From: Hymenobacter sp. CRA2
Lineage (GTDB): Bacteria > Bacteroidota > Bacteroidia > Cytophagales > Hymenobacteraceae
DNA: 64,000 bases
Reading direction: 5' to 3'
NCBI RefSeq assembly: GCF_002007105.1
Contig: NZ_MVBC01000017.1
Span: 1-64,000 of the forward strand
Under the pieces are notes generated by a model. It saw nothing but the letters and a program-made list of their open reading frames with translations. It did not search any database and was not told where the DNA came from. This document shows positions 37,721 to 46,806 of this stretch, one piece after another; the stretch's first letter is position 1, and each line of letters starts with the position of its first letter. The translations under genes were made by a program, and so were the position numbers.

Positions 37721-38245
37721 ATGAAAACCTTCTTGTTGTGTGGCTGCCTGCTTTGCTTACTGCCGTTTGCTTCGCAGGCCCAGTTTGGCTTGCTCAACAG
37801 CGCCGTGGAAAGGGCCGCCAACCGCGTGGCTGAGCGCAAAATCAGCGAAGCGGTGGAGCGCAAAATCACCGAAAAGACCGGCGACTACTACGGGCAGCTC
37901 ATCGACAACGGCCGCGTGGTGTCGCACAGCATGCAGTTTGAGGAAGGCTCGGCCACGCTGCTGGCCGACTCTCAGCCCTTCGTGAAAGGCATGGCCGACA
38001 TGCTGCGCCGCAACCCCGATATCCGCTTGCGCATTGAGGCGCACACGCTGCTGCCCGGCGACGCCACGGCCAACCAGCGCCTGTCGCAGCGCCGTGCCGA
38101 TGCCCTCCGCGCCGCCCTGATCAGCCTCGGCATCGACGGCACGCGGCTGTCGGCCAAGGGGCTGGGCAGTTCGCAGCCCCTGTACACCGAGCCCGACGAT
38201 GACTACGCCGCCCTCAACCAGCGCGTGGAATTTGTGCGGCTCTGA
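37721..38245 (+). CDS. OmpA-family protein
   Basis: The 174-residue protein starts with a signal peptide (MKTFLLCGCLLCLLPFASQAQ), followed by a helical stretch (NRVAERKISEAVERKITEK). The OmpA C-terminal domain reads EEGSATLLADSQPFVKGMADML ... IRLRIEAHTL, then LSQRRADALRAALISLGID. This domain usually binds peptidoglycan non-covalently. The canonical GxTD is changed to EAHTL here. It closes the three-gene envelope run. Confidence 0.85.
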   Translation: MKTFLLCGCLLCLLPFASQAQFGLLNSAVERAANRVAERKISEAVERKITEKTGDYYGQLIDNGRVVSHSMQFEEGSATLLADSQPFVKGMADMLRRNPDIRLRIEAHTLLPGDATANQRLSQRRADALRAALISLGIDGTRLSAKGLGSSQPLYTEPDDDYAALNQRVEFVRL

Positions 38246-38288
38246 TACCTCTGCCCTGCTCTCTCTCCACTTTCCTTTCTCCCTAGCC

Positions 38289-38369
38289 ATGACAGGAAGC
38301 CTACTACTGCGCCGTTGCCTCGGCTTGTTGCTGGCCGCCCTGTTGGGTTTTGTGCTTACGCTGCGCTAA
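38289..38369 (+). CDS. Possible 26-residue hydrophobic peptide
   Basis: ATG at 38289 gives MTGSLLLRRCLGLLLAALLG plus six residues, ending in TAA at 38367-38369: one short membrane segment, 43 bases after the OmpA gene. It may be a real small protein or chance. Confidence 0.25.
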   Translation: MTGSLLLRRCLGLLLAALLGFVLTLR

Positions 38370-38454
38370 GCCGGCGTGCGCCTTCACTCCCCTTCCACCC
38401 AGTATTCTTCAGCACTCAGAGGCGAACGGTGGCTCTGACCCAGCCTGAAGAAGT

Positions 38455-38487
38455 AAAAAGCCCCGGAGCTATGCACCGGGGCTTTTT
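38455..38487. terminator. Bidirectional terminator
   Basis: AAAAAGCCCCGG pairs perfectly with CCGGGGCTTTTT around a 9-base loop, between convergent genes at 38245 and 38515. Confidence 0.9.
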
Positions 38488-38514
38488 CTTATTCTTATCG
38501 ATTGGGGTCGAGGC

Positions 38515-38952
38515 CTAGAAAAACAGGAAATGCTTTCCGGGCTTCTTGTGCTTCAGCGGCTTGCCGGGCGGGTCGATGCCGGGGGCAGGACGTGCCTGGC
38601 CGCGCTTCTGCATGGCCGCGTTGCGCTTGTCGCGGAACTCGCGCACGGTGAAGCCGCCGGATGCCCGGTCGTACTGCCGCGACGAGGACGAGCCGCGCGT
38701 GAGGCTGTTGCTGCTGATGCCTGCGCGCGCCTCCAGTACTTCCATCTGCTGGTCGCGCTTGACGTCGCCTTCGTTCATGCTCATGCGTTGCTGCATGCGC
38801 GCAATGTCGTTGTTCGAAGGCTTGCGCTTTTTGGGCGCCGTTTCCCGACGGGGTTTCTCACCGGTAAAGGGCGTGGCCGTCTGGGCGTAGGCGGCCTCGG
38901 TGATAAGTAGCCTGGTGACCAGCAGGGCGGCGGCAGCAACGAAGTGCTTCAT
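38515..38952 (-). CDS. Small secreted basic protein, unknown function
   Basis: The 145-residue product has a signal peptide (MKHFVAAAALLVTRLLITEAAYAQ). The mature part is rich in Arg, Lys, Ser and Gln (RRETAPKKRKPSNNDIARMQ, then SLTRGSSSSRQYDRASGG) with a C-terminal KPGKHFLFF. No domain is recognised. Low-complexity basic composition could mean a surface or nucleic-acid-binding role, but nothing supports one. It is monocistronic with a good terminator. Confidence 0.6.
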   Translation of the reverse strand: MKHFVAAAALLVTRLLITEAAYAQTATPFTGEKPRRETAPKKRKPSNNDIARMQQRMSMNEGDVKRDQQMEVLEARAGISSNSLTRGSSSSRQYDRASGGFTVREFRDKRNAAMQKRGQARPAPGIDPPGKPLKHKKPGKHFLFF

Positions 38953-39150
38953 GGAAAAAAGGAAGGTAAGGCGCGACGGTTTCTAAGCGGGGTGGCAACT
39001 ACGCCGGCGCAACGGGTGGAGAAGTAAGTTAGTTCAAAATTGGTGCACTTACTCCGTTGGAAGCACCAAGGTTATCGAAAAAATTCCAGCCCAACAATAC
39101 TCAGGCAGACAAGCGTTTCTGACCGGCCGCCTAAAGTAATGCAGCAATCA

Positions 39151-39198
39151 GCCCGGCCGGTATGGACGCCTCGGTTCAAGCGCCCATACCGGCCGGGC
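39151..39198. terminator. Long hairpin downstream of mscL
   Basis: GCCCGGCCGGTATGG-CGC pairs with GCG-CCATACCGGCCGGGC around a 10-base loop, about 30 bases past the mscL stop. No T-run follows on either side, so it may protect the message end rather than end transcription. Confidence 0.55.
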
Positions 39199-39229
39199 CA
39201 ACGCTGCAGTAGAAGCAGGTCGCAAGCGG

Positions 39230-39601
39230 TTAAGCACGGCTGCGCAGCGCGTCGCGGATTTCCATCAGCAGAATTTCTTCCTTGGAGGGAGCCGGCTCCG
39301 ATACCACCGCTACAGGAGCTGGTTTCTTGAAGCGGTTGGCCAGCTTCACTACCCAGAAAATCACGAAGGCGATGATCAGGAAGTAGAGCACAGCGTTCAG
39401 AAAGTTGCCCACCTTCATGGGCCCCAGCATGATGTGGGAGTAGTCCACCTTGCCGGTGACCAGTCCCACTACCGGCATGATGATGTCGTCGGTGAGGGAG
39501 CTGACGATTTTGCCGAAGGAAGCGCCGATGATGACCCCAACGGCCAGATCGAGTACGTTGCCCTTGGAAATAAATTCTTTGAATTCGGAAACGAAGCCCA
39601 T
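39230..39601 (-). CDS. mscL: Large-conductance mechanosensitive channel
   Basis: MscL opens under membrane tension to release solutes in osmotic downshock. The 123-residue protein starts MGFVSEFKEFISKGNVLD, the conserved N-terminal helix and TM1 LAVGVIIGASFGKIVSSL, then a periplasmic loop and TM2 LNAVLYFLIIAFVIFWVV. The C-terminal helix reads PAPSKEEILLMEIRDALRSR. Start at 39601 is chosen by alignment to the family start, rejecting an 18-codon upstream extension. A large inverted repeat lies after the gene. Confidence 0.93.
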   Translation of the reverse strand: MGFVSEFKEFISKGNVLDLAVGVIIGASFGKIVSSLTDDIIMPVVGLVTGKVDYSHIMLGPMKVGNFLNAVLYFLIIAFVIFWVVKLANRFKKPAPVAVVSEPAPSKEEILLMEIRDALRSRA

Positions 39602-39827
39602 GACGCGGCGGGGGTTGGTGGTGAAAAACAAGTAAGAGTGGAGGTAATATAGCAAGGGCTATATTCTAAATAACCTCCTTACGGGCGGCCTCTGTTGGGC
39701 CTTGGCTAACCCAAATGTGGTCGGTTTGGTAATTGACCGCACCGACTTTTGCCCAACCTGATCATTGGCTGGACCAACGGCAGCTTCGGCGTGCTGAGTG
39801 GCCCCAACGGCAGGTGCGCATTGTCTC

Positions 39828-39835
39828 TATCTTTG
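39828..39835 (+). promoter_or_regulatory. Promoter -7 element for enoyl-CoA hydratase
   Basis: TATCTTTG fits TAnnTTTG and lies 25 bases before the ATG at 39861. The -33 TTG is not clear. Confidence 0.5.
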
Positions 39836-39860
39836 TTGCCACGCACATTCTGCCAAACCC

Positions 39861-40649
39861 ATGCTACCTGTCCTGGAAAATCTCGCCCTCGATCTGGCCG
39901 ACAACGGCATCCTGACTATTACCGTGAACCGCCCGAGCAAGCTCAACGCCCTGAGCTTTGCTACCCTGGATGACCTTACCCAAGCCATGCAGCTGGCGCA
40001 GGACGACCAGCGCGTGCGGGGTATCATCTTCACTGGCGCGGGCGAAAAGGCGTTTGTGGCCGGCGCTGACATTGCCGAGCTGGCCCAGCTGGACGAGTCG
40101 CAGGCCCGCCGGGCGGCCGAACGCGGCCAGCAGGTGTTCTGCCTGATCGAAGAAAGCACCAAGCCGGTTATTGCCGCAGTTAACGGTTTTGCCCTCGGCG
40201 GCGGGTGCGAGCTGGCCATGGCCTGCCACTTCCGCATTGCCTCTGAAAACGCCCGCTTCGGCCAACCCGAAGTGAATCTGGGGCTGATTCCGGGCTACGG
40301 CGGTACGCAGCGCCTGACGCAGCTCATCGGCAAAGGCAAGGCCCTTGAGCTGATGATGACCGCCGACATGATCAAAGCCGACGAAGCCCTGCGCCTGGGC
40401 CTGGTCAACTACGTGGTACCGCAGGCCGAGCTGCTCGACTTTACCCGCCAGCTGCTGAGCCGCATCCTGACCAAGGCACCGCTGGCCGTAGGCTTGGTTA
40501 TCGATAGCGTAAACGCGTACTTCGACAAGGAGCGCCACGGCTACCAGACCGAAGCCAATTGCTTTGCCCGCTGCTGCCTCTCGGATGATTTCCACGAAGG
40601 CACGCAGGCCTTTCTTGAGAAGCGGCCGGCTGCTTTCACGGGTAAGTAA
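39861..40649 (+). CDS. Enoyl-CoA hydratase/isomerase-family protein (crotonase)
   Basis: Crotonases hydrate enoyl-CoA in beta-oxidation or related CoA reactions. The 262-residue protein has GILTITVNRPSKLNAL, the oxyanion hole FTGAGEKAFVAGADIAE, and the catalytic glutamate region ALGGGCELAMACHFRIA then PEVNLGLIPGYGGTQRL. Both glutamates expected of a true hydratase are present. Start ATG 39861 (MLPVLENLALDLADNG) is chosen over 39798, which lies upstream of the promoter element. It stands alone, ahead of an inverted repeat. Confidence 0.92.
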   Translation: MLPVLENLALDLADNGILTITVNRPSKLNALSFATLDDLTQAMQLAQDDQRVRGIIFTGAGEKAFVAGADIAELAQLDESQARRAAERGQQVFCLIEESTKPVIAAVNGFALGGGCELAMACHFRIASENARFGQPEVNLGLIPGYGGTQRLTQLIGKGKALELMMTADMIKADEALRLGLVNYVVPQAELLDFTRQLLSRILTKAPLAVGLVIDSVNAYFDKERHGYQTEANCFARCCLSDDFHEGTQAFLEKRPAAFTGK

Positions 40650-40659
40650 TTTGCCTTTT

Positions 40660-40790
40660 AGAACGTCATTCCGAGCGAAGCCGAGGAATTCTGCGTGTTG
40701 ACTTTCAAGGTAATTTTCTCGCTCAACGAGGATTTTACTATCTGGCCAAACACGCTTAGGATTCCTGAGCCTCGCTCGGAATGACGTTCT
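40660..40790. repeat. Dispersed inverted repeat, complete copy
   Basis: AGAACGTCATTCCGAGCGA (40660-40678) is perfectly complementary to TCGCTCGGAATGACGTTCT (40772-40790). Inner parts carry CCGAGGAATTC and GGATTCCTGAG. The single arm at 712 matches its right arm. Confidence 0.85.
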
Positions 40791-40823
40791 GACTTATTTC
40801 GTATTTCCACCGACTTTCATCGA

Positions 40824-42344
40824 ATGAGCGTAGCCAAACGTCTGGCATCCCAGACCGTCGTGTACGGCGTGAGCAGCATCGTGGGGCGTGTGCTCAACTT
40901 TCTGCTGACGCCGCTGTACACGGGGCGCTTCGTGCCCGCGGCTTTCGGTATCATCACCGGGCTCTATGCCTACGTGTCGTTTTTGAACGTGCTGTTCACT
41001 TACGGCATGGAAACGACGTATTTGCGCTTCGCCAATCGGCCGGGCACCGACCGCCGCGACCTGTACAACCGCGTGCTGACGCTGCTTATCGTGAGCAGCA
41101 TTGTGCTTACGGCCCTGCTGGCAGCCTTGGCGCCCACGCTGATGAGCCTGCTGGGTATTCCGCCGGGCCACGAGCGGTACGCCGTCTGGATAGCCCTGAT
41201 TCTGGGCCTCGACGCGGTAGCCGCCATTCCGTTTGCGCGGCTGCGGCTGGAAAACAAGGCGGTTAAGTTTGCCGCCATTCGGCTGGCCAACATCCTGCTC
41301 ACCGTCGGGCTGAACCTGTTCTTCATCGTATTCTGCCCCGATGTGCTGGCCGGCAAGTACCTGAGCGGACTGCAGCCGCTGGTGCAGCGCGTGTACGACC
41401 CGAGCATCGGCGTGGGCTATGTATTTCTCTCCAACCTGGCGGCCAGCGCCCTTACACTGCTGCTGCTGGGGCGCGAGCTGCTGGATTTTCGGCCCCGGCT
41501 GGATTCTTCCTACCTCGGTCCATTGTGGCGCTACGCTTATCCCATTATGCTTATGGGCGTTGCGGGCATGGTCAATGAAACACTGGACCGCATTCTACTG
41601 CCGCGCTGGCTGCCCGAAGGCTTTTACCCGGGCCAGAGCAATCTGGCCGCCGTGGGTATTTACGGGGCCTGCTACAAGCTCAGCATCCTGATGAGCCTGG
41701 TCATTCAGGCCTTCAAGTATGCCGCCGAGCCGTTCTTTTTTGCTCAGAGCGAGGACAAAAACTCGCCCCGCACCTTTGCCTTGGTGCTGAAGTGGTTCAC
41801 CATCAGCTGCACCATCCTCTTCGTGGCGGTGAGCGTCAACCTGGACTTGATTGCGCCGCGGTTCCTGCACGGGGCCGCGTACCTGCAGGGCCTGCCGGTG
41901 GTGCCGGTGCTGCTGCTGGCCAACCTGTTTCTGGGCGTCTACTACAACCTGTCGGTGTGGTTTAAGCTCACCGACAAAACCTACTTCGGCACCTACATCA
42001 GCTTCGGCGGCGCGGCGCTGACCGTCGCGCTCAACTTTCTGCTCATTCCGCTGCTGGGCTACATGGGCTCGGCCATTGCCACCCTGGTGTGCTACGCCAC
42101 CATGGCGGTCATCTGCTGGGCCCTCGGCAACCACCACTTTCCGGTGCCCTACCCGGTGGGCCGGCTTCTGCTCTGGCTGGCGGTAGCCGTGGCCGTGGTA
42201 GCGGGCAGCTGGGCCCTGCCGCCGCTGGGCCTGTGGACAAGTCACGCGGTACATTTTTTAATTACGCTGGCTTTCGTGGCGGCGGTATGGCTGGTGGAAC
42301 GCCCCGAGCGGGCATTTCGCCGCACTCCTACCAAAGCAGCCTAA
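40824..42344 (+). CDS. Polysaccharide/oligosaccharide flippase (MATE-like, Wzx-type)
   Basis: This 506-residue polytopic membrane protein has about 12-14 TM segments, beginning VAKRLASQTVVYGVSSIVGRVLNFLLTP and including AYPIMLMGVAGMVNETLDRILLP in the second half. That is the typical Wzx/RfbX-like polysaccharide exporter family. Such proteins flip lipid-linked sugar units across the inner membrane. Its neighbour at 43120 is a sugar nucleotidyltransferase, consistent with surface polysaccharide supply. The short gap (about 25 bases) to dut suggests co-transcription. Confidence 0.9.
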   Translation: MSVAKRLASQTVVYGVSSIVGRVLNFLLTPLYTGRFVPAAFGIITGLYAYVSFLNVLFTYGMETTYLRFANRPGTDRRDLYNRVLTLLIVSSIVLTALLAALAPTLMSLLGIPPGHERYAVWIALILGLDAVAAIPFARLRLENKAVKFAAIRLANILLTVGLNLFFIVFCPDVLAGKYLSGLQPLVQRVYDPSIGVGYVFLSNLAASALTLLLLGRELLDFRPRLDSSYLGPLWRYAYPIMLMGVAGMVNETLDRILLPRWLPEGFYPGQSNLAAVGIYGACYKLSILMSLVIQAFKYAAEPFFFAQSEDKNSPRTFALVLKWFTISCTILFVAVSVNLDLIAPRFLHGAAYLQGLPVVPVLLLANLFLGVYYNLSVWFKLTDKTYFGTYISFGGAALTVALNFLLIPLLGYMGSAIATLVCYATMAVICWALGNHHFPVPYPVGRLLLWLAVAVAVVAGSWALPPLGLWTSHAVHFLITLAFVAAVWLVERPERAFRRTPTKAA

Positions 42345-42368
42345 GCCGTTTCCCCAGTTTCCTCGCCG

Positions 42369-42803
42369 ATGCAAGTCGCCGTCATCAACCGCTCGCACCA
42401 CCCGCTGCCGGCTTACCAAACCAAACACGCCGCCGGCCTCGACCTGCGCGCCAACCTCCCCGAGCCCGTAACACTGCGCCCCCTGGAGCGCGCCCTCATT
42501 CCCACCGGTCTGTACCTGGAAATTCCGGCCGGCTACGAGGCGCAGGTGCGTCCGCGCAGCGGCTTGGCCTATAAGCACGGCATCGGCTTGGTCAACAGCC
42601 CCGGCACCATCGACGCCGATTACCGCGGCGAAGTAAAGGTGCTGCTGGTGAACCTGTCCAACGAGGCATTTGTGGTGCAGGACGGGGAGCGGATTGCCCA
42701 GCTCGTGTTTGCCCGCTACGAGGCCATCGAGTGGCAGGAAGTGGCCGAGCTGAGCGAAACCACCCGCGGCGCGGGCGGCTACGGCAGCACGGGCACACGA
42801 TGA
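42369..42803 (+). CDS. dut: dUTP diphosphatase
   Basis: Dut hydrolyses dUTP to dUMP and pyrophosphate, keeping uracil out of DNA and feeding thymidylate synthesis. The 144-residue protein has all five motifs: [47 protein letters not shown] and the C-terminal [10 protein letters not shown]. It follows the flippase by 25 bases, probably in one transcript. Confidence 0.97.
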   Translation: MQVAVINRSHHPLPAYQTKHAAGLDLRANLPEPVTLRPLERALIPTGLYLEIPAGYEAQVRPRSGLAYKHGIGLVNSPGTIDADYRGEVKVLLVNLSNEAFVVQDGERIAQLVFARYEAIEWQEVAELSETTRGAGGYGSTGTR

Positions 42804-43119
42804 GCTGAGGCATTTAGGCAGGCCGCATTTGTCGAAGATACACAGGAGGGTGCATGACAAGGGCTGCTTGTGCATTGCTTAACTAGTCTGGCGGAAGTTT
42901 ATCCTGCCGGCACCCCTCACGCCCAATTCCCCATCAACTCATTAATACTCAAACTTCCTAAACCCTCAACTCAAACATTCTTGAACCCCTATCATTCTGA
43001 CGTACAAAAAAATCTGCGAAATCAGTAAAATCCGTTAACTCTACCCTTCAACTTTGCGCAGCGTGAAAGGCCGCGCTTACGTACACGCCCCCGAAACTCA
43101 ACATCCCAATTCACCCCTT
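42804..43119. other. Gap between dut and the nucleotidyltransferase
   Basis: This 316-base gap is AT-rich around 42900-43045. CAACTTTG near 43052 is one base off the TAnnTTTG consensus. I see no gene, RNA or repeat in it. Confidence 0.4.
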
Positions 43120-44130
43120 ATGAAAATCATCGTTCCGATGGCCGGCATGGGCAAACGTATGCGCCCGCACACGCTCACCGTTCCCAAGCCGTTGATTCCG
43201 ATTGCCGGCAAGCCCATCGTGCAGCGCCTCGTAGAAGATATTGCCAAAGTAGTGGGCGAGCCCGTATCGGAAGTGGCGTTTATCGTCGGCCGCTTCGGCA
43301 CCGAGGTCGAGCAGAACCTGATCAAGATTGCCGAGTCCGTAGGGGCTAAGGGGACCATTCATTACCAGGACGAACCGCTGGGCACTGCCCACGCCATTCT
43401 GTGCGCCCAGAGCGCCCTGGACGGCCCCGTGGTAGTAGCCTTCGCCGATACGCTGTTCAAGGCTGATTTTACCCTCGACACCTCCGCCGACGGCACCATC
43501 TGGGTGCAGCGCGTGGAAGATCCGCGCCCCTTCGGCGTAGTGAAGCTCAACGAGCAGGGCCAGATTACGGAGCTGATCGAGAAGCCGCAGGAATTCGTGT
43601 CCGACCTGGCCATCATCGGCATCTACTACTTCCGCGACGGCGAGTACCTGAAGCGCGAGCTGCAGTACCTGCTCGACAACGACATCAGGGACAAAGGCGA
43701 GTACCAGCTCACCAACGCCCTGGAGAACATGAAAAACCAGGGCGCCGTGTTCATCCCCGGCCGCGTAACCGAGTGGCTCGACTGCGGCAACAAGGACGCG
43801 ACCGTGTACACCAACCAGCGCTACCTGGAGTACCTGCGGGAAGCCGGCGAAGACACCGTCTCCAAATCCGCCAAACTGACCAACTCCGTAATTATCCCGC
43901 CGGTGTATATCGGCGAGAATGTAGTCCTTGAAAACAGCGTTATCGGCCCGCACGTGTCGGTGGGCGACGGCTCGGTGGTGAAGCACTCGGTGGTAGCCAA
44001 CAGCATCATTCAGAAGGCCGCCGCGGTGACCAACGCCAACGTGACCAACTCCATGATCGGCAGCAATGCCAGCTTCACTGGCACGCCGGCCGATCTGAGC
44101 GTGGGCGATTACAACGCCTTGAAACTGTAG
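43120..44130 (+). CDS. Sugar nucleotidyltransferase (glucose-1-phosphate thymidylyl/uridylyl type)
   Basis: The 336-residue protein makes an NDP-sugar from sugar-1-phosphate and NTP. The N-terminal pyrophosphorylase motif is IIVPMAGMGKRMRPHTLTVPKPLIPIAGKP (with the G-x-x-x-R and PK pair), followed by FADTLFKADF and VEDPRPFGVVKL. A left-handed beta-helix at the C-terminus (about 250-336: IIPPVYIGENVVLENSVIG, SVVKHSVVANSIIQ) is typical of the long members. ATG 43120 is chosen because it starts at the family N-terminus. Which sugar it activates cannot be settled by eye. Confidence 0.88.
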   Translation: MKIIVPMAGMGKRMRPHTLTVPKPLIPIAGKPIVQRLVEDIAKVVGEPVSEVAFIVGRFGTEVEQNLIKIAESVGAKGTIHYQDEPLGTAHAILCAQSALDGPVVVAFADTLFKADFTLDTSADGTIWVQRVEDPRPFGVVKLNEQGQITELIEKPQEFVSDLAIIGIYYFRDGEYLKRELQYLLDNDIRDKGEYQLTNALENMKNQGAVFIPGRVTEWLDCGNKDATVYTNQRYLEYLREAGEDTVSKSAKLTNSVIIPPVYIGENVVLENSVIGPHVSVGDGSVVKHSVVANSIIQKAAAVTNANVTNSMIGSNASFTGTPADLSVGDYNALKL

Positions 44131-44225
44131 CGCAAGCGGGGTGGTTTCAGGGTAATGCCGTATCTTTTCTCACAAGGCGGCAGCCCCTGAAGCCACCCAT
44201 TTTTCCGCTGCTGCGTCTTTTCCGC

Positions 44226-46040
44226 ATGATTCGTTCCGCTTCCCTCCTTTCGTTAGCGTTGGGCCTGCTCCTGGCCGGGCCCGTGCGTGCCCAAAAGCCA
44301 ACGGCGCCGGGCAAACCGGCTGCGGCCGAGAAGCCGCATAAGCTGACGCGCAAGGAACGCAAGGAGATGCAGCGGCAAGCGGCCCTGGAAGCGGCCAAAG
44401 CCCAGCAGCAAACCCAGCTCACGGAGAAAGACCGGGAGCTGAGCGCCGCCTACTTTGTCGACGGGGTGAAGTTTATGCTGCTGGAGGATTACCCAAAGGC
44501 GCAGGAACGCCTGCTGAAGGCCTACCAGCTCGACCCCAACAACGCCGCCATTAACTACAAGATTGCCGAAAACAACCTGCTCATCGGCAACCTGAAGGAC
44601 GCGACTAACTTCGCCAACGCCGCCCTGCGGCTGGACCCGAAGAACCCTTACTACTACCTGATCCTGGCCCAGATTTACGCTTCGCAGAAGCAGTACAGCG
44701 AGGCCGCACAGGTGTATACCAAGCTGATTCAGGACGTGCCCGACTCGAAGAGCTACCTCTTCAACCTGGCCGACCTGTACCTGGCCCAGGGCAAGCTGAA
44801 CGAGGCGCTGACGGCCTTTGACCAGGCCGAGAAGGAATTCGGGCCCATGGACGAGGTGTCGTTCAAGAAACAGCAGATTTACCTCAAGCAGAACAATCTC
44901 GACAAGGCCCTGCAGGAAGGTGAGGCCCTGATTTCGGCCAACCCCGACGAGGTACGCTACGTGCTGGCTCAGGCCGAAATGTACGCAGCCAACAACCGCC
45001 TGCCCGATGCCATTCGGGTGGCCAACCAGGCCCTGCGCAAAGACCCGGAAAACCCACAGGCGCACATGATTCTGGCCGACGCGTACCGCCAGCAAGGCAA
45101 CGCGGCGGAGTCGGAAAAGCAAATTAAGCAGGCCTTCGAAAGCCCCGGGCTGAACATCGACCAGAAGGTGCGCATCCTGGTAGACTACCTCAAGCAGCTG
45201 CCCAACCCGGCTATTCAGCACACCGCGCTGGAGCTGGCCGACATCACCACGCGCGTGCACCCACGGGAGGCCAAAGCCTTTTCGGTAGCGGGCGACGTGC
45301 AGCTGCTGGCTGAGCAAAAGCCCAAAGCCCGCGACAATTACCTGCGCGCCCTGCGCCTTGATAACTCGCACTTCAAGATCTGGCAGCAGGTAGTACTCCT
45401 CGATGCCGAGCTGATGCAGACGGACTCGCTGCTGCGCCACACCAACCAGGCGCTGGAGCTGTTTCCGAACCAGGCCGTGTTCTGGTTTTACAGCGGCGTG
45501 GGGCAAACGATGGCCAAACAGCCGCAGAAGGCCGTGCGGGCCCTGGAGCAGGGCAAAAAGCTCACCACCGACAACCCCGAACTGGCCGCGCAGTTTGACT
45601 CGCAGCTCGGCGACGCTTACCACGAGCTGAAGGAGTACGACAAGTCGGATGCGGCCTACGAAGCAGCGCTGACCTTCGACGCGAACAATGCGCAGGCCCT
45701 GAACAATTACAGCTACTACCTGTCGTTACGCGGCAAGAACCTGCCCAAAGCCAAGGAAATGGCCGGCAAGCTGGTGAAACTCTTCCCCGACAACGACACC
45801 TACCTCGACACCTACGCTTGGGTGCTGTATCAGTTGAAAGATTACAGCAGCGCCCGCCAATACTTAGAAAAAGCCGTACGTACTTCCAAAGACGGCACCG
45901 TTTTGGAGCACTACGGCGACGTATTGTACCAGCTAGGTGACTCGGCGGCAGCCGTGGAGCGTTGGCAGCAGGCCAAAAAGGCCGGTGGCACCTCCGCCCT
46001 GATCGACCGAAAAATCAAAGACCGAAAACTCTATGAATAG
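44226..46040 (+). CDS. Secreted tetratricopeptide-repeat protein
   Basis: The 604-residue protein has a signal peptide (MIRSASLLSLALGLLLAGPVRAQ), a basic linker, then many TPR units (about 75-590), for example AQERLLKAYQLDPNNAAINY, then AAQVYTKLIQDVPDSKSYLF. TPRs mediate protein-protein contacts. It probably works in the periplasm or at the inner face of the outer membrane. Its stop overlaps the next ATG by 8 bases (46033-46040), so it is translationally coupled to the DUF4292 lipoprotein. Confidence 0.88.
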   Translation: MIRSASLLSLALGLLLAGPVRAQKPTAPGKPAAAEKPHKLTRKERKEMQRQAALEAAKAQQQTQLTEKDRELSAAYFVDGVKFMLLEDYPKAQERLLKAYQLDPNNAAINYKIAENNLLIGNLKDATNFANAALRLDPKNPYYYLILAQIYASQKQYSEAAQVYTKLIQDVPDSKSYLFNLADLYLAQGKLNEALTAFDQAEKEFGPMDEVSFKKQQIYLKQNNLDKALQEGEALISANPDEVRYVLAQAEMYAANNRLPDAIRVANQALRKDPENPQAHMILADAYRQQGNAAESEKQIKQAFESPGLNIDQKVRILVDYLKQLPNPAIQHTALELADITTRVHPREAKAFSVAGDVQLLAEQKPKARDNYLRALRLDNSHFKIWQQVVLLDAELMQTDSLLRHTNQALELFPNQAVFWFYSGVGQTMAKQPQKAVRALEQGKKLTTDNPELAAQFDSQLGDAYHELKEYDKSDAAYEAALTFDANNAQALNNYSYYLSLRGKNLPKAKEMAGKLVKLFPDNDTYLDTYAWVLYQLKDYSSARQYLEKAVRTSKDGTVLEHYGDVLYQLGDSAAAVERWQQAKKAGGTSALIDRKIKDRKLYE

Positions 46041-46806
46041 ACGCTGGCCGCTGCTGGTGTTGATCGGCAGCCTGAGCCTGGGCGCCTGTACTCGCCGCGC
46101 CGTTCCCTCCAAGACCACTGCCGTTGTTCGCCCGCCGGCGCCCGAAGTGCGCGCCCGCAACCTTGATTTCACGTACCTGGCGGCCAAGGGCAAGGCGCAG
46201 ATCGAAGCCAACGGCGAGAAATACTCGGCCAACCTGAACGTGCGCATGCGCAAGGACAGCGTTATCTGGGTGTCGGCGTCCTTGCTCGGCATCGAGGGCA
46301 TCCGGGCCCGCATCACGCCCGACACGGTGCAGGTCATCAACAAGCTGGAGAAAACCTACTACGCCGGTGGCTTCGATTACCTGCGGCGGCAGTTCAACGT
46401 GCCCATCACCTACGCCCAGCTACAGGCCATGCTGCTCGGCGACTACCTGCCTGCTCCGCAGGATACCGCGCTGACGGCCGTTACCGAAGGCCCCGTTCAG
46501 CGGGTGCAGTACCGCCAAACGGGTATTCTGGTCGAGCAGCTCATCGAACTGAGCCGGGCCCGTTTGCAGCAGTTGAACGTGACGGACCCCAAGTCGCAGA
46601 GCAGCCTGAAGGTAACGTACAACGATTTTCAACCCCTGCAACCGGGTGAGCAGCCGTTTGCCCACGGCATTCTGGTACAGGCCCAGCAGCCCGGCCGGCA
46701 GCCCGCCAACGTGACCATCAATTACCGCAACGTGGATCTGGACAAGGAGCGGCTTTCGTTCCCCTTCTCCGTGCCGGCCGAGTATGGGCGTAAAAACCGC
46801 AAGTAA
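46033..46806 (+). CDS. DUF4292-family lipoprotein
   Basis: The 257-residue product has a signal with lipobox SLGAC (cysteine about 18). The mature part has the DUF4292 features: KGKAQIEANGEKYSANLNVRM and SVIWVSASLLGIEGIRARITP, then KLEKTYYAGGFDYL, suggesting an LolA/LolB-like lipoprotein-carrier fold. It overlaps the TPR gene by 8 bases and the EnvC-like gene by 23 bases, so the three are co-translated. This supports a shared cell-envelope role. Confidence 0.88.
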   Translation: MNRRWPLLVLIGSLSLGACTRRAVPSKTTAVVRPPAPEVRARNLDFTYLAAKGKAQIEANGEKYSANLNVRMRKDSVIWVSASLLGIEGIRARITPDTVQVINKLEKTYYAGGFDYLRRQFNVPITYAQLQAMLLGDYLPAPQDTALTAVTEGPVQRVQYRQTGILVEQLIELSRARLQQLNVTDPKSQSSLKVTYNDFQPLQPGEQPFAHGILVQAQQPGRQPANVTINYRNVDLDKERLSFPFSVPAEYGRKNRK